A stretch of 64,000 nt of DNA from Mycobacterium stomatepiae (GCF_010731715.1 NZ_AP022587.1:3286001-3350000); one strand, 5' to 3'. Positions 32,448 to 43,053 are shown, numbered from the stretch's first letter. Numbers and translations are program-made. Notes: generated from the sequence alone by a model not told the origin.

Positions 32448-33632
32448 ATGAGCACACACAGGCCACCCGCGTTCAACCGAGAAGACCCCCTTGGCATCGA
32501 CGCGTCGCTGTCCAGCGACGAGATCGCGGTTCGCGACACGGTCCGAAAATTCTGCGCCGAGCACGTCATCCCGTACATCGCGGAGTGGTTCGAGATCGGC
32601 GACCTGCCGGTGCGCCAGTTGGGTAAGCAGTTCGGCCAGCTTGGGTTGCTCGGCATGCATCTGGAGGGCTATGGCTGCGGTGGGTCCTCGTCGGTGCACT
32701 ACGGGCTGGCATGTACCGAGCTGGAGGCGGCCGACTCCGGGATCCGGTCGATGGTCTCGGTGCAGGGTTCGCTGGCGATGTTCGCAATCTGGAACTTCGG
32801 GTCCGAGGAACAAAAGCAGCAATGGCTTCCCGGCATGGCCGCCGGCGAACTGCTCGGCTGCTTCGGGCTCACCGAACCCGATGCCGGATCCGACCCCGCG
32901 GCGATGAAAACCCATGCGCGACGCGATGGTTCGGACTGGGTGCTCAACGGCCGCAAGATGTGGATCACCAACGGTTCGGTCGCCGACGTGGCGGTGGTGT
33001 GGGCTGACACCGAAGACGGGATCCGCGGCTTCATCGTCGAAGCCCGTACCGCGGGCTTCACCGCCAACACGATTCACCACAAGCTGTCGCTGCGTGCCTC
33101 GATCACCAGCGAGCTGGTGCTCGACGACGTGCGGTTGCCCGCCGACGCGATGCTGCCCGACGCCACGGGGTTGCGCGGGCCGCTGTCCTGCTTGTCCGAA
33201 GCGCGCTACGGCATCGTCTGGGGATCGATGGGAGCGGCGCGCACGGCGTGGCAGGCGGCACTCGAATACGCGACGCAGCGAACCCAATTCGGCCGACCGA
33301 TCGCCGGATTTCAGTTGACCCAGGCGAAACTCGTCGACATGGCGGTCGAATTGCACAAGGGCCAGCTACTGTCGCTGCATCTGGGCCGTCTCAAGGACAC
33401 CGTCGGGCTGCGCCCCGAGCAGGTCAGCTTCGGCAAACTCAACAACACCCGCGAGGCCCTCAAGATCTGCCGGACCGCTCGAACCATATTGGGCGGCAAC
33501 GGGATATCGCTCGAGTACCCGGTGATCCGGCACATGGTCAACCTGGAGTCGGTGCTGACCTACGAAGGCACTCCCGAGATGCATCAATTGGTGCTCGGCC
33601 AGGCCTTCACCGGTAGCGACGCCTTCCGCTGA
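32448..33632 (+). CDS. fadE7: Acyl-CoA dehydrogenase FadE7
   Basis: FAD enzyme of 394 residues of the glutaryl-CoA-dehydrogenase-like group of acyl-CoA dehydrogenases. GCFGLTEPDAGSDP and WITNGSVADVAVVWA bind FAD, RTQFGRPIAGFQL is in the C-terminal helical domain, and the catalytic Glu is in LTYEGTPEMHQL. LSCLSEARYGIVWG is the marker segment of the glutaryl-CoA-like group. The substrate is not certain. Its stop shares a base with the lpqK start, and fadE7-lpqK is a conserved mycobacterial pair. Confidence 0.92.
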   Translation: MSTHRPPAFNREDPLGIDASLSSDEIAVRDTVRKFCAEHVIPYIAEWFEIGDLPVRQLGKQFGQLGLLGMHLEGYGCGGSSSVHYGLACTELEAADSGIRSMVSVQGSLAMFAIWNFGSEEQKQQWLPGMAAGELLGCFGLTEPDAGSDPAAMKTHARRDGSDWVLNGRKMWITNGSVADVAVVWADTEDGIRGFIVEARTAGFTANTIHHKLSLRASITSELVLDDVRLPADAMLPDATGLRGPLSCLSEARYGIVWGSMGAARTAWQAALEYATQRTQFGRPIAGFQLTQAKLVDMAVELHKGQLLSLHLGRLKDTVGLRPEQVSFGKLNNTREALKICRTARTILGGNGISLEYPVIRHMVNLESVLTYEGTPEMHQLVLGQAFTGSDAFR

Positions 33633-34865
33633 TGGGTACCCGCCGTCGCATCGCATCGCTGGTCCTCGCGGGCCTGCTCGCGGCGGCCTGCGGACCCACA
33701 CCGACACCGGCGCCCCCGCAGACGGGATCCGCCGACAAGACCAAGGCCGATGCCGTGCTGCGGGTGGTGCACAACTTCATGACGCAGGCACATCTCAAGG
33801 CCGTGATCGTCCGCGTCACGGTAGACGGCAAGGAGGTGGTCACCCAGGCCGTCGGCGACTCGATGACCGGGGTGCCGGCCACCCCCGATATGCACTTCCG
33901 TAACGGCGCGGTCGCGATCTCCTACGTGTCGACGTTGCTGCTCAAGCTGGTCGACCAGAAAAAGCTTGAGCCTCGAGGACCGGCTGTCGAAATGGCTGCC
34001 CGACTTCCCCAACGCCGGGCGCGTCACGCTGGGACAACTGGCGCAGATGACGTCCGGTTACCCGGACTACATCCTCGGCAACGATCAGTTCGACAATGAG
34101 TCGTGCGCAAATCCCTTCCAGCAGTGGACAACTCACGACATGCTCGCGCAGATCTCGGGGCGCCCGCTGCTCTACGAGCCGGGAACCAACTGGAACTACG
34201 CGCACACCAATTACGTGCTGCTGGGGCTGGCGCTGGAGAAGGCCACCGGTCAGGACATGTCAACACTGCTGGGCAACGAGGTGCTGGGCCCGCTGGGGCT
34301 GAAACACACCGCGAACTCCGATACCGCCGAAATCCCCTGGCCCGTCCTGCACACGTTCACCTCCGAGCGGCGCCAGGCACTCAAAATCCCCGCGGGCACA
34401 CCGTTTTATGAGGAGTCCACGTACTGGAACCCGTCCTGGACGATTACCCATGGCGCCATTCAGACCACCAACATCGACGATATGGAAGCCACCGCGGTGG
34501 GCATTGGCTCGGGCAAGCTGCTCTCGGATGACTCGTACAAGAAAATGGTGTCGACCGCGCTGCGCGGCAAGACACACGCGCAACCGGGCTGCCCGACCTG
34601 CTTTGACCAAAGCGAGGGCTACACCTACGGCCTGGGCATCATCATCTCCGGCGATTGGCTGATGCAGAACCCGTTGTTCTCCGGGTGCGCCGGTGTCGAG
34701 GCCTATCTGCCGGCCCAAAAGATCGCGATCGCGGTGGCGGTCACATACGCCCCGGAGGCATTCGATGACCAGGGCAACTACAGTAATCAGGCCGACATAC
34801 TGTTCCGCAAGATCGGCGCGGTGATGGCTCCGAACGCAGCCCCACCGATGCCGCCGGGGAGATAA
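33632..34865 (+). pseudogene. lpqK: LpqK-like serine-hydrolase-fold lipoprotein, frameshifted
   Basis: The first frame gives a lipoprotein signal (LLAAACGP) and runs to LLLKLVDQKKL, then drifts into EPRGPAV and stops at 34099. The next frame (+1) carries the rest of the beta-lactamase-like domain from LSLEDRLSKWLPDFP to the C-terminus PMPPGR. One extra base near 33959-33968, within AAAAAGCTTG, explains the shift. The SxxK catalytic motif expected near FRNGAVAISYVS is absent, so even a restored protein would not be a classical serine hydrolase. Downstream gene follows after 12 bases. A sequencing error in the A-run is possible. Confidence 0.8.
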
Positions 34866-34877
34866 AGGAGTTCAGGT

Positions 34878-35480
34878 ATGCGGATCCGCACTATCGCCGC
34901 GTGCACGCTGGCCCTGGGAGCGTTGGTGGTGCCCACCGCCGTCGCCGATCCCACCGGCACACTGCCCCCGATGACACCCACCAACGGCGGGCCGATCATC
35001 GGCGGCGGGGGTGCCGCGTCGACGATGTCGCAGCAACTCAAGGGCCTGGGCGATCCGAACGTGCAAGAGGTCGACGGCCCGGACGCGGCTCAATTCATCG
35101 CCGCCGCAGCCGGTATCAGCGATCGCGACCTCGCCCTGCCGTTCATGGCGCTGCAACGCGCGTTGGGATGCCAGAAGAACAACGCCGGGTTCGGAGCGCG
35201 CGCTTACCGCCGCAACGACGGAAAGTGGGGCGGCGCCATACTGGTCATCCCGAAGAGCGCCTATCCGGACGTCGCCGCGATGAAGGCATGCGAGATGTCC
35301 AATTGGCGCCGCCCGTCGATGGGCAGCCCCACTTCGATGTGTAACAGCGGATGGGCTTATCCCCCACCGACATTCAACGACAAGGGCGGCGACTACATCG
35401 TATTGCTCGCCGGCACGAACTCCGACTTCTGCACCGCGCTCAACGGGAACTACAAGGGCACCGCGGCCGCGTGGCCGTGA
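34878..35480 (+). CDS. Secreted protein of unknown function (Rv0398c-like)
   Basis: Exported protein of 200 residues with a signal peptide ending near VVPTAVADP. A flexible Pro/Gly-rich part follows (TLPPMTPTNGGPIIGGGG). The folded part has FIAAAAGISDRDLALPFMAL and cysteines in LGCQKN, KACEMS, SMCNSG and DFCTAL, so two disulfides are likely. AAAGGAG is placed 6-7 bases before the start. It is the third gene of fadE7-lpqK and probably still transcribed with them. It corresponds by position to the small exported protein downstream of lpqK in M. tuberculosis. Confidence 0.78.
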   Translation: MRIRTIAACTLALGALVVPTAVADPTGTLPPMTPTNGGPIIGGGGAASTMSQQLKGLGDPNVQEVDGPDAAQFIAAAAGISDRDLALPFMALQRALGCQKNNAGFGARAYRRNDGKWGGAILVIPKSAYPDVAAMKACEMSNWRRPSMGSPTSMCNSGWAYPPPTFNDKGGDYIVLLAGTNSDFCTALNGNYKGTAAAWP

Positions 35481-35504
35481 GGCGCGCGAGAAAGATCCGG
35501 CGAG

Positions 35505-36116
35505 CTACGGCGTCAGATCACCGTTGACGTAGTGCTGCAGGTTGGGGGCGACCGCGGCGACCACCTCGTCGTCGGTCATGGACGCGACCGGCTCGATCTT
35601 CCAGACGTAGCGCATCAGCGCGAAGCCCATCATCTGGGACGAAACCAGCCCGCTGCGGATCAGCCGGTCACGCTCGTCGACGCCTAAGTGCGATACGCCC
35701 ATCAGGCTGCCCTCGACGATCCGTCGCAGCTTCTCGCGGGTCGCCGGTTCGTGCGCGGCGGTCTGCACGATGGCCCGCAGGGTGGGCGCCACCTCGTTGG
35801 CGGCCCAGGCGTCCAGCAGGACGGAAATCAGTGCGGCGCCAAGCTGGTCGACGGGTGTGGTCCACACCTTGGCGACGTTGTCCAGGAACTTCTGCGGCGG
35901 GTTCGTCGCCGCGTCCAGCAGACCTTCCTTGGACCCGAAGTAGTGATAGACCAGCGCGGGATCGACGTCGGCCTCGCGGGCGACCGCGCGGATCGTGGTG
36001 CCGGCCCAGCCGTGTTGGGCGAACTCGTTGCGAGCGGCCGCCGTGATGCGCGCCGCGAGCACCCCGCGTTCATCCCGGGGCCCCGGTGTCATCGATTTCT
36101 TCGGCATTTGTTTCAT
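35505..36116 (-). CDS. TetR family transcriptional regulator
   Basis: Regulator of 203 residues. The N-terminal DNA-binding part is typical: ITAAARNEFAQHGWAGTTIRAVAREADVDPALVYHYFGSKEGL (cores GWAGTTIRAVA and LVYHYFGSKEGLL). The C-terminal domain, which carries SLMGVSHLG, would bind an unknown ligand. The start is 14 bases from a perfect 36-bp palindrome that is the obvious operator. No target gene is directly divergent, so it may repress itself and a distant gene. Confidence 0.9.
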   Translation of the reverse strand: MKQMPKKSMTPGPRDERGVLAARITAAARNEFAQHGWAGTTIRAVAREADVDPALVYHYFGSKEGLLDAATNPPQKFLDNVAKVWTTPVDQLGAALISVLLDAWAANEVAPTLRAIVQTAAHEPATREKLRRIVEGSLMGVSHLGVDERDRLIRSGLVSSQMMGFALMRYVWKIEPVASMTDDEVVAAVAPNLQHYVNGDLTP

Positions 36117-36129
36117 AGTAGCGTGAATT

Positions 36130-36165
36130 TCACATTACGTTGAAACTTGTTTCAACGTAATGTGA
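36130..36165. promoter_or_regulatory. Perfect 36-bp palindrome, TetR operator
   Basis: Two 17-base arms (TCACATTACGTTGAAAC and its complement) flank TT. The inner part TGAAACTTGTTTCA is AT-rich against a GC-rich background. It sits 14 bases upstream of the TetR gene, where its promoter must be. A further half site TTAGTTTCAAGG follows on the right. Confidence 0.85.
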
Positions 36166-36365
36166 GATTAGTTTCAAGGTCACGTGATAAACGAGCAGAC
36201 GGCTACGACAGCGTCCGGGCCGCTGCGGGCCGAGAGCGACGGTGGCGTGGCCAGGCGGAGGACCCCGGGCCCGCCCCGCGCGCATCGCCACCCTCGGACC
36301 GTCGGCATTGTGCAGCGACTACCGACGAATGGCTTGAGCGTGACGAGAAGAGCCTGGCCGCGGCG

Positions 36366-36656
36366 CTAGTCGTCGATGTGCGTCGGCGGGTCGGTGAAGG
36401 CCGCGCCCCACGGGTGTTGGTCGGGGCCCAACGTCTGGCAATTCGTGTTGGTGACGTAAATGGGCGTGCCGTCGCGCCCGCCGGTGGGCGGAAACACGAC
36501 GCAACGTTGCCAGGTGCCGTCGGGCTGGATTTGTCCATCGCACTTGCTGATGACGATGCCGCCCAATTGGCAGCCGGCACTGGCCGGGGGGGCCGCGACG
36601 ATCAACGCACTGGCGGACAGCACGGTGGCAAGCCCCGCGACGACGAATTGCCTCAT
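36366..36656 (-). CDS. Small secreted cysteine-containing protein (CDGP type)
   Basis: Exported protein of 96 residues with a signal peptide ending at APPASAG. The mature part has four cysteines (AGCQLGG, SKCDGQ, QRCVVFP, TNCQTLG) and the motif KCDGQIQPDGTWQRC, which marks a small mycobacterial secreted family sometimes called CDGP. The C-terminus is DPPTHIDD. Function unknown. It stands alone, facing away from ndhA; 36181-36365 to its left holds no gene I can support. Confidence 0.75.
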   Translation of the reverse strand: MRQFVVAGLATVLSASALIVAAPPASAGCQLGGIVISKCDGQIQPDGTWQRCVVFPPTGGRDGTPIYVTNTNCQTLGPDQHPWGAAFTDPPTHIDD

Positions 36657-36856
36657 GCTGTAAGGACTCTACTCAGTGCGAAGGCCGGAGGCCCGTCAGT
36701 ACACGCTCGGTCGGCGCGGGCGAGTCTGTATCGAATGTGTTTCCGATTCCGTGCGCACCCGCCGACAATTGAACGTTCACCTCGCCGAAGTCGTACGGTG
36801 GACTTGCGCTGCGGAGACTGTAGAGGCCAGACGGACAGCAGACCTGAAGGAGAATC

Positions 36857-38224
36857 ATGTCGCGCCATCGCGTCGTCATCATCGGAAGCGGGTTCGGCGG
36901 GTTGAATGCGGCCAAGGCGCTCAAGCGCGCCGACGTCGATGTCACCCTCATCTCGAAGACGACCACTCACCTGTTCCAGCCGCTGCTGTACCAGGTGGCG
37001 ACCGGCATCCTGTCCGAGGGCGAGATCGCGCCGGCCACCCGACTGATTCTGCAAAGACAGAAAAACGTGCGGGTGCTGCTGGGCGAGGTCTACGACATCG
37101 ACCTGACTGCGGGCACGGTGACGTCGAAGCTGATGGGCATGGAGACGGTGACACCGTTCGACAGCCTGATCGTGGCGGCCGGTGCTCAGCAGTCCTACTT
37201 CGGCAACGACCAGTTCGCGACGTACGCGCCCGGCATGAAGACCATCGACGATGCCTTGGAGCTGCGCGGCCGGATCCTCGGCGCGTTCGAGGCCGCCGAG
37301 GTCACCGACGATCCAGCCGAACGGCAACGCCGGCTGACCTTCGTCGTGGTCGGAGCCGGACCCACCGGTGTCGAGGTGGCGGGGCAGATCAAAGAACTCG
37401 CCCACCGCACCCTCAAGGACGCGTTCCGGACCATCGAGCCCCGCGATTGCCACGTCATCCTGCTCGACGCGGCGCCCGCGGTGCTGCCGCCGATGGGCGA
37501 GAAGCTGGGCCTCAAGGCCCAACAGCGGCTGGAAAAGATGGGCGTCGAGGTCCAGCTGAACGCGATGGTCGACGACGTCGACTACATGGGTCTCACGATC
37601 AAGGAGAAGGACGGCACCAAACGCCGCATCGAATGCGCGTGCAAGGTGTGGGCGGCCGGCGTGCAGGCCAGCTCGCTGGGCAAGATCATCGCCGACCAGT
37701 CCGACGGCACCGAGGTCGACCGCGCCGGACGGGTGATCGTCGAGCCCGACCTGACCGTCAAGGGCCACCCGAATGTCTTCGTCGTCGGTGACCTGATGTC
37801 GGTACCCGATGTGCCCGGGATGGCCCAGGGCGCGATTCAGGGCGCACGCTATGCCACCGCCCGAATCAAAGACATGATCAAAGGCACCGACGACCCGGCG
37901 AATCGCAAGCCCTTCGCCTACTTTGACAAGGGCAGCATGGCGACGATTTCCCGATTCAGCGCCGTCGCCCAGGTCGGCAAGGTGGAGTTCGGCGGCTTCA
38001 TCGCCTGGCTGGCGTGGCTGGGGCTGCACCTGCTGTACCTCGTCGGCTTCAAGAACCGGTTCACCACCGTGATCGCCTGGTTCATCACCTTCCTGGGCGA
38101 CGGGCGGAGCCAGATGGCGATCACCACGCAGATGATCTACGCCAGGGTGGTGACGCAGAACTGGATGGAGGCGCAAAACCAGGCGGCGGCAGCCGGCGAG
38201 AGAGCCGAGCAGAGGGCCGGTTAG
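36857..38224 (+). CDS. ndhA: Type II NADH dehydrogenase NdhA
   Basis: Membrane-associated NADH:menaquinone oxidoreductase of 455 residues that does not pump protons. FAD binding is at VIIGSGFGGLNAAKAL, NADH binding at VVVGAGPTGVEVAGQI, and the FAD end motif at NVFVVGDLMSVPDVPGMAQGAIQ (core VFVVGDLM). A C-terminal hydrophobic stretch (WLAWLGLHLLYLVGFKNR) gives membrane attachment. GAAGGAGAATC precedes the start. It overlaps the end of metZ by 4 bases on the other strand. Confidence 0.95.
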   Translation: MSRHRVVIIGSGFGGLNAAKALKRADVDVTLISKTTTHLFQPLLYQVATGILSEGEIAPATRLILQRQKNVRVLLGEVYDIDLTAGTVTSKLMGMETVTPFDSLIVAAGAQQSYFGNDQFATYAPGMKTIDDALELRGRILGAFEAAEVTDDPAERQRRLTFVVVGAGPTGVEVAGQIKELAHRTLKDAFRTIEPRDCHVILLDAAPAVLPPMGEKLGLKAQQRLEKMGVEVQLNAMVDDVDYMGLTIKEKDGTKRRIECACKVWAAGVQASSLGKIIADQSDGTEVDRAGRVIVEPDLTVKGHPNVFVVGDLMSVPDVPGMAQGAIQGARYATARIKDMIKGTDDPANRKPFAYFDKGSMATISRFSAVAQVGKVEFGGFIAWLAWLGLHLLYLVGFKNRFTTVIAWFITFLGDGRSQMAITTQMIYARVVTQNWMEAQNQAAAAGERAEQRAG

Positions 38225-39435
38225 CTCAGGGCCTGGTCGATATCGGCGATCAGATCGTCGGTGTTCTCCAGGCCGACCGAAATCCGGACCACGCCGTCAC
38301 CGAGCCCGATCGCGGCGCGACCTTCGGGCCCCATCGCCCGGTGTGTCGTCGTAGCCGGGTGTGTGACAAGCGATTTCGCGTCACCGAGATTGTTCGAGAT
38401 GTCGATCAGCCGCAGCTTGTCCAGCACCTCGAAGGCACGCTCCTTGGCGGCGTCGGCCTCCAGCTCGAAGGTGAGCACCGTGCCGCCGCCGGACATCTGG
38501 CGCTTGGCCAGGTCGTACTGCGGGTGTGACGCCAGGAACGGGTAGCGCACCCAGCGCACCGCCGGGTGGCCTTCCAGGAACTCCGCGATCCGATGTGCCG
38601 AGGAGTTGCTGTAGTCGACTCGAACGGCCAGTGTCTCAAGGCCTTTCAGCAACACCCAGGCGTTGAATGCGCTCATCGCCGGGCCGGTGTGGCGCATCAG
38701 CTTCTGCACCGGGCCATCGATGTACTCCTGGTCGCCGAGGATGGCACCGCCCAGCACCCGGCCCTGACCGTCGATGTGCTTGGTGCCGGAATACACCACC
38801 ACGTCGACCCCGAGCGGAAGGCCTTGCTGCAGAAGAGGAGTGGCAAAGACGTTGTCCAGCACTACTTTTGCGCCCGCGGCGTGCGCCATTTCGCTCACCG
38901 CGGCGATGTCCACCAGCGACTGGATCGGGTTGGACGGAGTCTCGAAGAACACCGCCTGCGTCGGCACCGACAGCGCCTGCTCCCATTGGGCGAGGTCGTC
39001 GCCGTCGACAAAGACGGTCTCCACGCCCCAGCGCGGCAGGATCTCGTTGCACACCACGAAACACGACCCGAACAGGCTGCGCGCGGCCACCAATCGATCG
39101 CCGGCGCCTAGCAGCGCACCCAGCGAGGTGAACACCGCGGCCATGCCGCTGGCCGTGGCGAGCGCCGCCGGTGCTCCCTCGATCAGCCGCAACCGTTCCT
39201 CGAACATCGAGACGGTGGGGTTGCCGTAGCGCGAGTACACATAGCGGTCCAGCTCGCCGGTGAACGCCTGCTCGGCGCTGGCCGCCGACGGGTAGACGTA
39301 GCCGGAGGTCAAGAACATGCCCTCGGCGGTCTCTTCGAATCCGGACCGCAACAACCCCCCGCGCACGCCGATGGTGGCTGGGCCGACGCCGTCGGGCAAT
39401 GCCTTCGGAGTGCGGACCGACGGACTGTCGGTCAT
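38221..39435 (-). CDS. metZ: O-succinylhomoserine sulfhydrylase MetZ
   Basis: PLP enzyme of the Cys/Met metabolism family that makes homocysteine from succinylhomoserine and sulfide. Motifs are YSRYGNPTVSMFEERL, ASGMAAVFTSLGALL, VVLDNVFATPLLQQ, and VVYSGTKHIDGQGRVLGG with the PLP Lys. The ATG chosen overlaps the stop of the rhodanese gene (ATGA). Rhodanese and MetZ together suggest sulfur delivery to homocysteine. 404 residues, usual length. Confidence 0.95.
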   Translation of the reverse strand: MTDSPSVRTPKALPDGVGPATIGVRGGLLRSGFEETAEGMFLTSGYVYPSAASAEQAFTGELDRYVYSRYGNPTVSMFEERLRLIEGAPAALATASGMAAVFTSLGALLGAGDRLVAARSLFGSCFVVCNEILPRWGVETVFVDGDDLAQWEQALSVPTQAVFFETPSNPIQSLVDIAAVSEMAHAAGAKVVLDNVFATPLLQQGLPLGVDVVVYSGTKHIDGQGRVLGGAILGDQEYIDGPVQKLMRHTGPAMSAFNAWVLLKGLETLAVRVDYSNSSAHRIAEFLEGHPAVRWVRYPFLASHPQYDLAKRQMSGGGTVLTFELEADAAKERAFEVLDKLRLIDISNNLGDAKSLVTHPATTTHRAMGPEGRAAIGLGDGVVRISVGLENTDDLIADIDQALS

Positions 39436-39839
39436 TGCTGTTTCCAGGGCAATCCGACTGCCCGCCAACCGGTTTCACCACGGTGTCCGTGCTCGTCCAG
39501 ATTGCCCTCGAAACCGTCCAGGATGTTGTAGGACGGCGCTATGCCGGCCTCGGTGGCGGTCTCCGCGGCCCCGATCGAGCGGTTGCCCGAGCGACACAGG
39601 AAGACGACCGGGCCAGGCTCCGCCGGGAGCCGATCCTTCAGTTCGGTGAGGAAGTTCGCGTTGTGCCCGGTCGAGGTGTTCCATTCGATGAACACCGCGT
39701 CGCGGCCCAGACTCGACAGATCGGGTATGCCGACGAACCGCCATTCCGCGTCGGTGCGCACGTCGACCAGGACCGCCTGGGGGTTGTCGCTGAGCAACTT
39801 CCATGCCTCAAGCGGCGTGATATCTCCTGCGTAGCTCAT
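39432..39839 (-). CDS. Rhodanese-like domain protein
   Basis: Single-domain sulfurtransferase of 135 residues. The active-site loop is VFLCRSGNRSIGAA with the catalytic Cys, preceded by VLVDVRTDAEWRFVGIPDL. No signal peptide. It ends in an ATGA overlap with metZ and starts 14 bases after purT, so purT-rhodanese-metZ is one transcript. It probably transfers sulfur to, or in support of, the MetZ step, which is inference from the neighbours. Confidence 0.9.
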   Translation of the reverse strand: MSYAGDITPLEAWKLLSDNPQAVLVDVRTDAEWRFVGIPDLSSLGRDAVFIEWNTSTGHNANFLTELKDRLPAEPGPVVFLCRSGNRSIGAAETATEAGIAPSYNILDGFEGNLDEHGHRGETGWRAVGLPWKQQ

Positions 39840-39853
39840 TCGCGTGAGTCTAG

Positions 39854-40957
39854 TTAACGGCCCGGGGACACCGCGGTGGCCACGCCCCGAGCCCGGTCTC
39901 GCGCGGCCGCCACATCCGGCGCCGTGGCCAGCGCGACACCCCGGCGCGGCCCCGGTCCGCCGTCGAATACCCGAAGGTCGCTTTCCGGCACCGCCAGCGC
40001 CGCGGTCAGCGCCTCGGCCGTGGTAGCCGGGCGGCTGGTGCGGGCGGCGGCCGGTGAAATCATCAGCGCATCCACCGGCAGGCCCAGTATCGCCCGGGCC
40101 TGCAGCTCGAACGCCGAAATGCGCTGGCTGCGCAAGGTCACCCAAGCACTTTGCGGCAGAACGGCACTCACGTCAGCGAAGTACACCTCGTCGCCGTTGA
40201 TCATCAATTCGACGGCGAAGACGCCGCGGCCGCCGAGCGCCTTGACGATGCGCGCCGCGATCGACTTGGCGGCGTCCAGGGCGGCCGGGCTCATCTTCTG
40301 GGGTTGCCAGGATTCGAGCACGTCGGCTTCGGCGTGGCGGTGCCCGATCGGCGAGCAGAACTCGATCAGCGGCCCGTTCGGGCCCTCGCTGCGGATTGCG
40401 AGCAGCGTGACGCAAAATTCGACCTCGACCACCGTTTCGGCCAGCACACGTGGCTGCTCGGCCTGCCCCGCCACGCGCCGCCACGCCGGCTCGACGTCGT
40501 CGGGGCCGGAAAGCACCGCGCGCCCGGCAGTCGGACCCAGCGACTCGACCAGCAACGGATAGCCGCCGTGCGCGGCCACCGCCTTGAGTTCGTCGACCGA
40601 TCCGACGAACCAGAACGGCGCGGTCGGCAGGCCCAGCTGGTCGGCGGCCAGCCGGCGCAGTCCCTCCCGGTCGTTGGTCAGCCGGACCGTGCGGGCGTTG
40701 GGGACCAGTTCAATCGTGTCGTCTTGCGCGCGGGCCGCCAGCGCCTCGACCGCGGCACGGGGGACCGCGCCGGTGGCGGTCACCACGAAGTGCGGTTGCA
40801 GCCGGTCGATCGCCGCCGACACGGCGTCGGTGTTCGGGTGTTCGTCGACCCGGGCGCCCAGGCGGCGCAGGGCGGTCGCCAGCTCGCGGCTGAGCTCGCC
40901 GGAACCCAGCAACATCACCCGGGGGCCGCCTGCGGTGTCGCGCTGTGCTTCGGTCAC
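39854..40957 (-). CDS. purT: PurT-like formyltransferase, shortened and divergent
   Basis: ATP-grasp protein of 367 residues homologous to formate-dependent GAR formyltransferase. It keeps VMLLGSGELSRELATALRRLG, AETVVEVEFCVTLL, EFCSPIGHRHAEADVLESWQP (core SPIGHRHAEADVLESWQP) and AILGLPVDAL. It departs from the family in two places. The segment that usually follows the first strand is missing (RLGARVDEHPNT), and FVVPEIEAIAT reads FVVTATGAVPR. EVSPRPHDTGMVT reads DVSAVLPQSAWVT. These segments normally bind GAR and metal. The enzyme may have another substrate or be inactive. Confidence 0.8.
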   Translation of the reverse strand: MTEAQRDTAGGPRVMLLGSGELSRELATALRRLGARVDEHPNTDAVSAAIDRLQPHFVVTATGAVPRAAVEALAARAQDDTIELVPNARTVRLTNDREGLRRLAADQLGLPTAPFWFVGSVDELKAVAAHGGYPLLVESLGPTAGRAVLSGPDDVEPAWRRVAGQAEQPRVLAETVVEVEFCVTLLAIRSEGPNGPLIEFCSPIGHRHAEADVLESWQPQKMSPAALDAAKSIAARIVKALGGRGVFAVELMINGDEVYFADVSAVLPQSAWVTLRSQRISAFELQARAILGLPVDALMISPAAARTSRPATTAEALTAALAVPESDLRVFDGGPGPRRGVALATAPDVAAARDRARGVATAVSPGR

Positions 40958-40981
40958 AGTTGAATGCTACGGCCGACCGGG

Positions 40982-41619
40982 TCAGGGCTGGCCCGGCAAT
41001 AACCGCACCATCAGGCCGGTACCTTCGGCTAGCACGTCGTTGTCGCCGTCGACTAATTCGGCCGAGACGAACGCCTTGCGGCCCTGGGCGCTGGTGACCC
41101 GCCCCCGCACCAGCAACGGAACGTCGATCGGGGTGATCTTGCGATAGTCGACGTGCAGGAAGGCCGTTCGGCTGATCGGACGTCCCGCGGCGTGCGCGAT
41201 CATCCCGAACGTGTGGTCAAACAGCAACGGCAGGATGCCGCCGTGCACGGCCATGTTGCCGCCGACGTGAAAGCGGCTGAAATGGCCGGTCATTTCGACA
41301 CCGTCGGGGGCGTAGCGCGTCAACGTCCAGGGCGGTATCAGCAGGCTGCCCATCCCGGGCAGCTCCGGCGCGCGGCCCGCCGGCGCCACGCCTTCGGCGG
41401 CCTCGTACGGCTCCAGCAGCTCCGCCAATGCGGCGACCCGGTCGGCCGCGTCGTCCCAGACGTCGTCGGCGGGGTCGGCCGACACGGCGAGGTCCTGCAG
41501 CCGGCGCATGGTCGCCACGAATCGCCCGAATCCCGGTCCGGGGGTAACCGGCGCGTATTCGGGAAAGCCGCCGTGATGGTCGTAGTCGGGGTCGAGTGCC
41601 TTGGGATCAGGGTCGGCCA

Positions 41620-41620
<1 letters not shown>
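40982..41620 (-). CDS. PaaI-type thioesterase (Rv0356c-like)
   Basis: Protein of 212 residues whose C-terminal half is a hotdog thioesterase: FHVGGNMAVHGGILPLLFDHTFG carries the active-site region (core GGNMAVHGGILPLLFD), followed by FLHVDYRKITPIDVPLLVRG. The N-terminal half is helical and specific to mycobacteria. It starts with GTG overlapping the purA stop by one base (TAGTG), so the pair is coupled. It probably hydrolyses an acyl-CoA, substrate unknown. Confidence 0.83.
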
Positions 41621-42942
<1,322 letters not shown>

Positions 42943-43053
42943 TTATTGTGGTCCAGCCGGGGTCCCACCTTAGCCTGGCGACGATGCGGGCGGCTTGCGG
43001 CCCGCTGAGGAACCAGGCAATTCAACCCGAGCCCAGCAGGTCGCGAGGAGCGC

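Noticed and set aside
32018..33356. N-terminal extension of the methyltransferase frame
   Set aside because: The part before the ATG at 32018 runs antisense through DUF3054 and fadE7 with no family similarity.
36184..36369. Small open frame of 61 codons after the TetR palindrome
   Set aside because: Starts with GTG-like context, has no conserved feature, and is Arg/Pro rich like random GC-rich sequence.
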